64,000 bases of DNA from positions 434,001 through 498,000 of the forward strand of contig CAWFYJ010000005.1 in assembly GCA_963820055.1 (NCBI GenBank), read 5' to 3'. Position 1 is the stretch's first letter, and each line of letters starts with the position of its first letter. The stretch is from RHKX01 sp963820055 (GTDB lineage: Bacteria; Actinomycetota; Thermoleophilia; Solirubrobacterales; 70-9). This document shows positions 61,406 through 64,000 of this stretch, piece after piece. The position numbers and the translations under genes are program-made. A model generated the notes under the pieces. That model was not told the origin of the DNA, did no database searches, and was given only the letters and a program-made list of their open reading frames with translations.

Positions 61406-63895
61406 TCAGGTCTGAACCGTCTCGAGACCGGCGCCCTCGGTGCCGGGCCCGTCCCCGCCGGAGCCGCCGCCGGAGAGCACGCGGGCGACGTCGGCATGGC
61501 CGATCAGGACCTGGCGGGGCTTCGAACCCTCGTAGCCGGAGATGACCCCGCGGCGCTCGAGCATGTCGATCAGGCGGCCGGCGCGGGTGTAGCCGACGCG
61601 GAGGCGTCGCTGGATCATCGAAACGGAGGCGGTCTCGGTCTCGACGACGATCCGGATCGCATCCTCGAGGAGATCGTCCTCGTCGGGCGAGAACTCGCCG
61701 CCGCCGTCCCCGTCGACGTCGACGGGCGCCTTCTCGACGAGCAGCTCCTGGTCGAAATTGGGCTCACCCTGCTTGGCCCAGAAGGAGACGACGCGGGCGA
61801 TCTCCTCCTCGGTCACGAAGGCGCCCTGGACGCGCTGGAGCTTCGAGGAGCCGACCGGCCGGAAGAGCATGTCGCCCTGGCCGAGCAGCGACTCGGCGCC
61901 GCCCTGGTCGAGGATGACCCGCGAGTCGACCTGGGAGGCGACCGCAAAGCCGATCCGGGCCGGGATGTTGACCTTGATCGTTCCGGTGATCACGTCGGTT
62001 GAGGGCCGCTGGGTCGCGAGCAGGAGGTGGATGCCGACGGCGCGCGACTTCTGGGCGAGGCGGATGATCGAATCCTCGACCTCTCCCGGCGCGACCATCA
62101 TCAGGTCGGCGAGCTCGTCGATGACGCAGAGGATATGCGGCAGGGGCGCCTCCCCGGCCTTGCGGCGGATCTTGTTGAGCTCGTCGAGGTTACGACCGCG
62201 GGCCTTGCCCATGACGGTGTAGCGCGACTCCATCTCGGCGACGAGGTTCTCGAGCACGTTGGATGCGACGCGGGCGTTCGTGACGACCGGCGTCAGCAGA
62301 TGCGGCACCGAGTCGTAGTGGTTGAGTTCGACCTGCTTGGGGTCGACGAGGACAAGGCGCAGCTCGTTCGGCGATGCATGCAGGAGCATCGACGTGAGGA
62401 TCGCGTTGACCGACCCCGACTTGCCGGAGCCGGTCGTGCCGGCGACGAGGACGTGCGGCATCTTCGCGAGGTCCATCGAGACGGCCTGCCCGGAGATGTC
62501 CTTGCCGAGCCACGACAGCAGCGGCGAGGCCCCGTCGGGGCGGCCCTGGTAGATGTCGCCGAGGCGAACCATCTTCCGGCGCGTGTTCGGGACCTCGACG
62601 CCGACGGCCTTCTTGCCCGGGATCGGGGCGAGGATCCGGATGTCGGTTGAGGCGAGGGCGTAGGCGAGGTCGTCCTTGAGCTGGGAGATCTTGCCAACCT
62701 TCGTGCCCGGCGCCAGTTGCAGCTCGTAGCGGCTCACGTGGGGGCCGGTCACGGTGCCGATCAGCTTGGCCTCGATCTTGAAGTGGCTGAGGACCTCGAG
62801 CAGAGCCCTGGCGGTCTTCTCCATCTCGCGGCGGTCAGGACCGCGGTCCTTGTCGTCGTTGCCGCGGCGCAGCAGCTTCGGAGGCGGGTTGCGGTAGTCG
62901 ATCTCGTCGGACTCGGTGATGCCGCCCCGCTTGGCGCCCTGCGGCGTGCGGGTGATCTCGATCTCCTCGGCGGCGACGGGCGCCGGCTCGGCCGCGGGCT
63001 CGGCCTCTTCCTCCTCGACGTAGCCGTCATCGTCGAAGGCGTGCTCGTCGGGGGCGTCGATCGGCTTGTCGGCCTCGTCGTCCGTGTCGTCTGCGCCGGC
63101 GGCGGCGAAGTCGAACTCGTCCGTCTCCTCCTCGTTGCCGAGCGGCAGGGTCACGCCCTCGTCGCCGTACCCGTCCTCGTCGGCGTCCGGATAGTGCTTG
63201 GTGGTCCAGCCGTCGCCGACCCGTTCGCCGGAGCGGCGCTCGCGGACGGACCGCGCCATCTCACCTGTCGCGTGACGGGCCCGGCCCGCCGCCTCCGCCC
63301 CGGATCCGAGCAGGCTGACCAGCGGGCGGCCGCTGAGCAGGAGGATGCCGCTGAGGATCATCAGGACGGCGATGATGTGCGCGCCGACGCGCTGGAAGAG
63401 GGTCGCCGAGGCCCAGTAGAGGGACTCGCCGAGGACGCCGCCGTGGGCGGTGAAGAAGTCGGGGTCGAACACGTCGCCGCGAACCGGCTGCTCGGGGCCG
63501 AGCCCGGCGGTGCCGGCCGCGAAGGCGAGCAGGAGCCCGGCGACGAGCAGGATTGCTCCGGCGTTGATCGCCCCCGGATAGGTCATCAATGGCCTGATCA
63601 CGAGCGCGAGGCCGACGCCGGCGAGCAGCATCGGGACCGCGTAGGAGACCGCGCCTCCCGTCCAGGTCAGGGCGACCTCGAGGCCGGAGCCGCCGAGCCC
63701 TCCGTCCCACCCCGCGTAGAGCACGAAGCCCAGATACAGGGAGGCCGCGAGCAGGCCGAGCCCGATCAGGTCGAAGTGACGCTGTTCGAGCTCGCGCGGG
63801 GCGGCGGGGGCTTTGCGGGCAGCAGGCTTCTTTCCCCGCTTCGGGGAAGGCTTCTTGCTGCGGGCCTTGGGTCGCAGAATTGGCTTGGTTGGCAT
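61406..63895 (-). CDS. ftsK: DNA translocase FtsK/SpoIIIE
   Basis: Septal dsDNA pump that clears and dimer-resolves chromosomes at division. 829 residues. Four N-terminal membrane helices (residues ~40-195), an acidic linker, then alpha/beta motor domains: GPHVSRYELQLAPGTKVGKI, Walker A VAGTTGSGKSGSVNAILTSM, Walker B VLCVIDELADLMMV. The C-terminal gamma winged helix (ASVSMIQRRLRVGYTRAGRL, LERRGVISGYEGSK) binds KOPS-type sites. ATG at 63895. The RodZ-like and cinA genes follow on the same strand. Confidence 0.96.
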   Translation of the reverse strand: MPTKPILRPKARSKKPSPKRGKKPAARKAPAAPRELEQRHFDLIGLGLLAASLYLGFVLYAGWDGGLGGSGLEVALTWTGGAVSYAVPMLLAGVGLALVIRPLMTYPGAINAGAILLVAGLLLAFAAGTAGLGPEQPVRGDVFDPDFFTAHGGVLGESLYWASATLFQRVGAHIIAVLMILSGILLLSGRPLVSLLGSGAEAAGRARHATGEMARSVRERRSGERVGDGWTTKHYPDADEDGYGDEGVTLPLGNEEETDEFDFAAAGADDTDDEADKPIDAPDEHAFDDDGYVEEEEAEPAAEPAPVAAEEIEITRTPQGAKRGGITESDEIDYRNPPPKLLRRGNDDKDRGPDRREMEKTARALLEVLSHFKIEAKLIGTVTGPHVSRYELQLAPGTKVGKISQLKDDLAYALASTDIRILAPIPGKKAVGVEVPNTRRKMVRLGDIYQGRPDGASPLLSWLGKDISGQAVSMDLAKMPHVLVAGTTGSGKSGSVNAILTSMLLHASPNELRLVLVDPKQVELNHYDSVPHLLTPVVTNARVASNVLENLVAEMESRYTVMGKARGRNLDELNKIRRKAGEAPLPHILCVIDELADLMMVAPGEVEDSIIRLAQKSRAVGIHLLLATQRPSTDVITGTIKVNIPARIGFAVASQVDSRVILDQGGAESLLGQGDMLFRPVGSSKLQRVQGAFVTEEEIARVVSFWAKQGEPNFDQELLVEKAPVDVDGDGGGEFSPDEDDLLEDAIRIVVETETASVSMIQRRLRVGYTRAGRLIDMLERRGVISGYEGSKPRQVLIGHADVARVLSGGGSGGDGPGTEGAGLETVQT

Positions 63896-64000
63896 CCGGC
63901 ACCCCCTTCGACGTGGCCTCGCCGTCCCCTGCGCGGTCGGCGGGAAAGGGCTTGCCGCCGAGGGGCTCCCGGCGGACCGGCCGGCCCCTGTCTTTAGAAT

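Noticed and set aside
63955..64000. Hairpin AGGGGC...GCCCCT followed by TGTCTTT at the right edge
   Set aside because: Could be a plus-strand terminator, but no plus-strand gene ends nearby and the window stops 10 nt later, so it cannot be supported.

Overview
The window is 64 kb of very GC-rich DNA. It is densely coded, with many GTG and TTG starts and ATGA/TTGA start-stop overlaps, and it carries an ordinary chromosomal backbone with no phage, transposon, CRISPR or RNA gene that I can see. The gene set points to a deep-branching actinobacterium; Thermoleophilia/Solirubrobacterales is my best guess. The clues are WS/DGAT acyltransferase, an FtsR-type MerR regulator, a one-motif RsiG-like protein, MurT/GatD, RecA-RecX-Rny-MiaB-MiaA order, and a c-di-AMP leader in front of an RlpA-like gene. 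The order-level placement is inference.

Layout. 0-9 kb: 5'-truncated acyl-CoA synthetase, RNB ribonuclease, LOG-family protein, EttA, acetyltransferases, alcohol dehydrogenase and IspG. 9-15.3 kb: ProRS, PgsA, then a block with a strong SigA-type promoter driving an RsiG-like c-di-GMP-motif protein, a zinc-ribbon/FHA protein and an FtsR-like MerR regulator, followed by SRPBCC and FAD-oxidase genes. 15.5-29 kb: RskA-like membrane protein, thioesterase, NadE, secreted metallopeptidase, molybdopterin oxidoreductase, an amidase/K+-channel pair, antiporter, wax-ester synthase, RlpA-like protein with a c-di-AMP riboswitch, and DinB. 29-39 kb: small secreted or unknown proteins, CcdA with thioredoxin-TPR, AlgH, sulfatase, carbonic anhydrase with pentapeptide protein, and a PPIase-Bcp-hydrolase operon. 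39-44 kb: methyltransferase, lipid kinase, MurT, methyltransferase and GatD in one tight operon, converging on Dut. 44-64 kb: HflX, HAD phosphatase, cyclase/hydrolase fusion, LL-DAP aminotransferase, DapF-like protein, ClpP, MiaA/MiaB, cytochrome c, Rny, RecX, RecA, epoxide-hydrolase-like protein, CinA, RodZ-like and FtsK.

Themes. Cell-envelope construction recurs (PgsA, MurT/GatD, DapL/DapF, RlpA, amidase, RodZ, FtsK). Three second messengers are implied: c-di-GMP (RsiG-like), c-di-AMP (riboswitch) and cAMP (class III cyclase). At least thirteen genes have a TANNNT-like -10 box ending exactly 6-7 nt before the start codon, the signature of leaderless transcription. The most notable anomaly is a DapF homologue in which both catalytic cysteines are serine.

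Caveat. Eight genes, including essential proS and clpP, are broken by single-base indels (nine insertions, one deletion) with intact conserved protein on both sides. I read these as sequence or assembly errors rather than real pseudogenes, and I give the coordinates of the restored genes.
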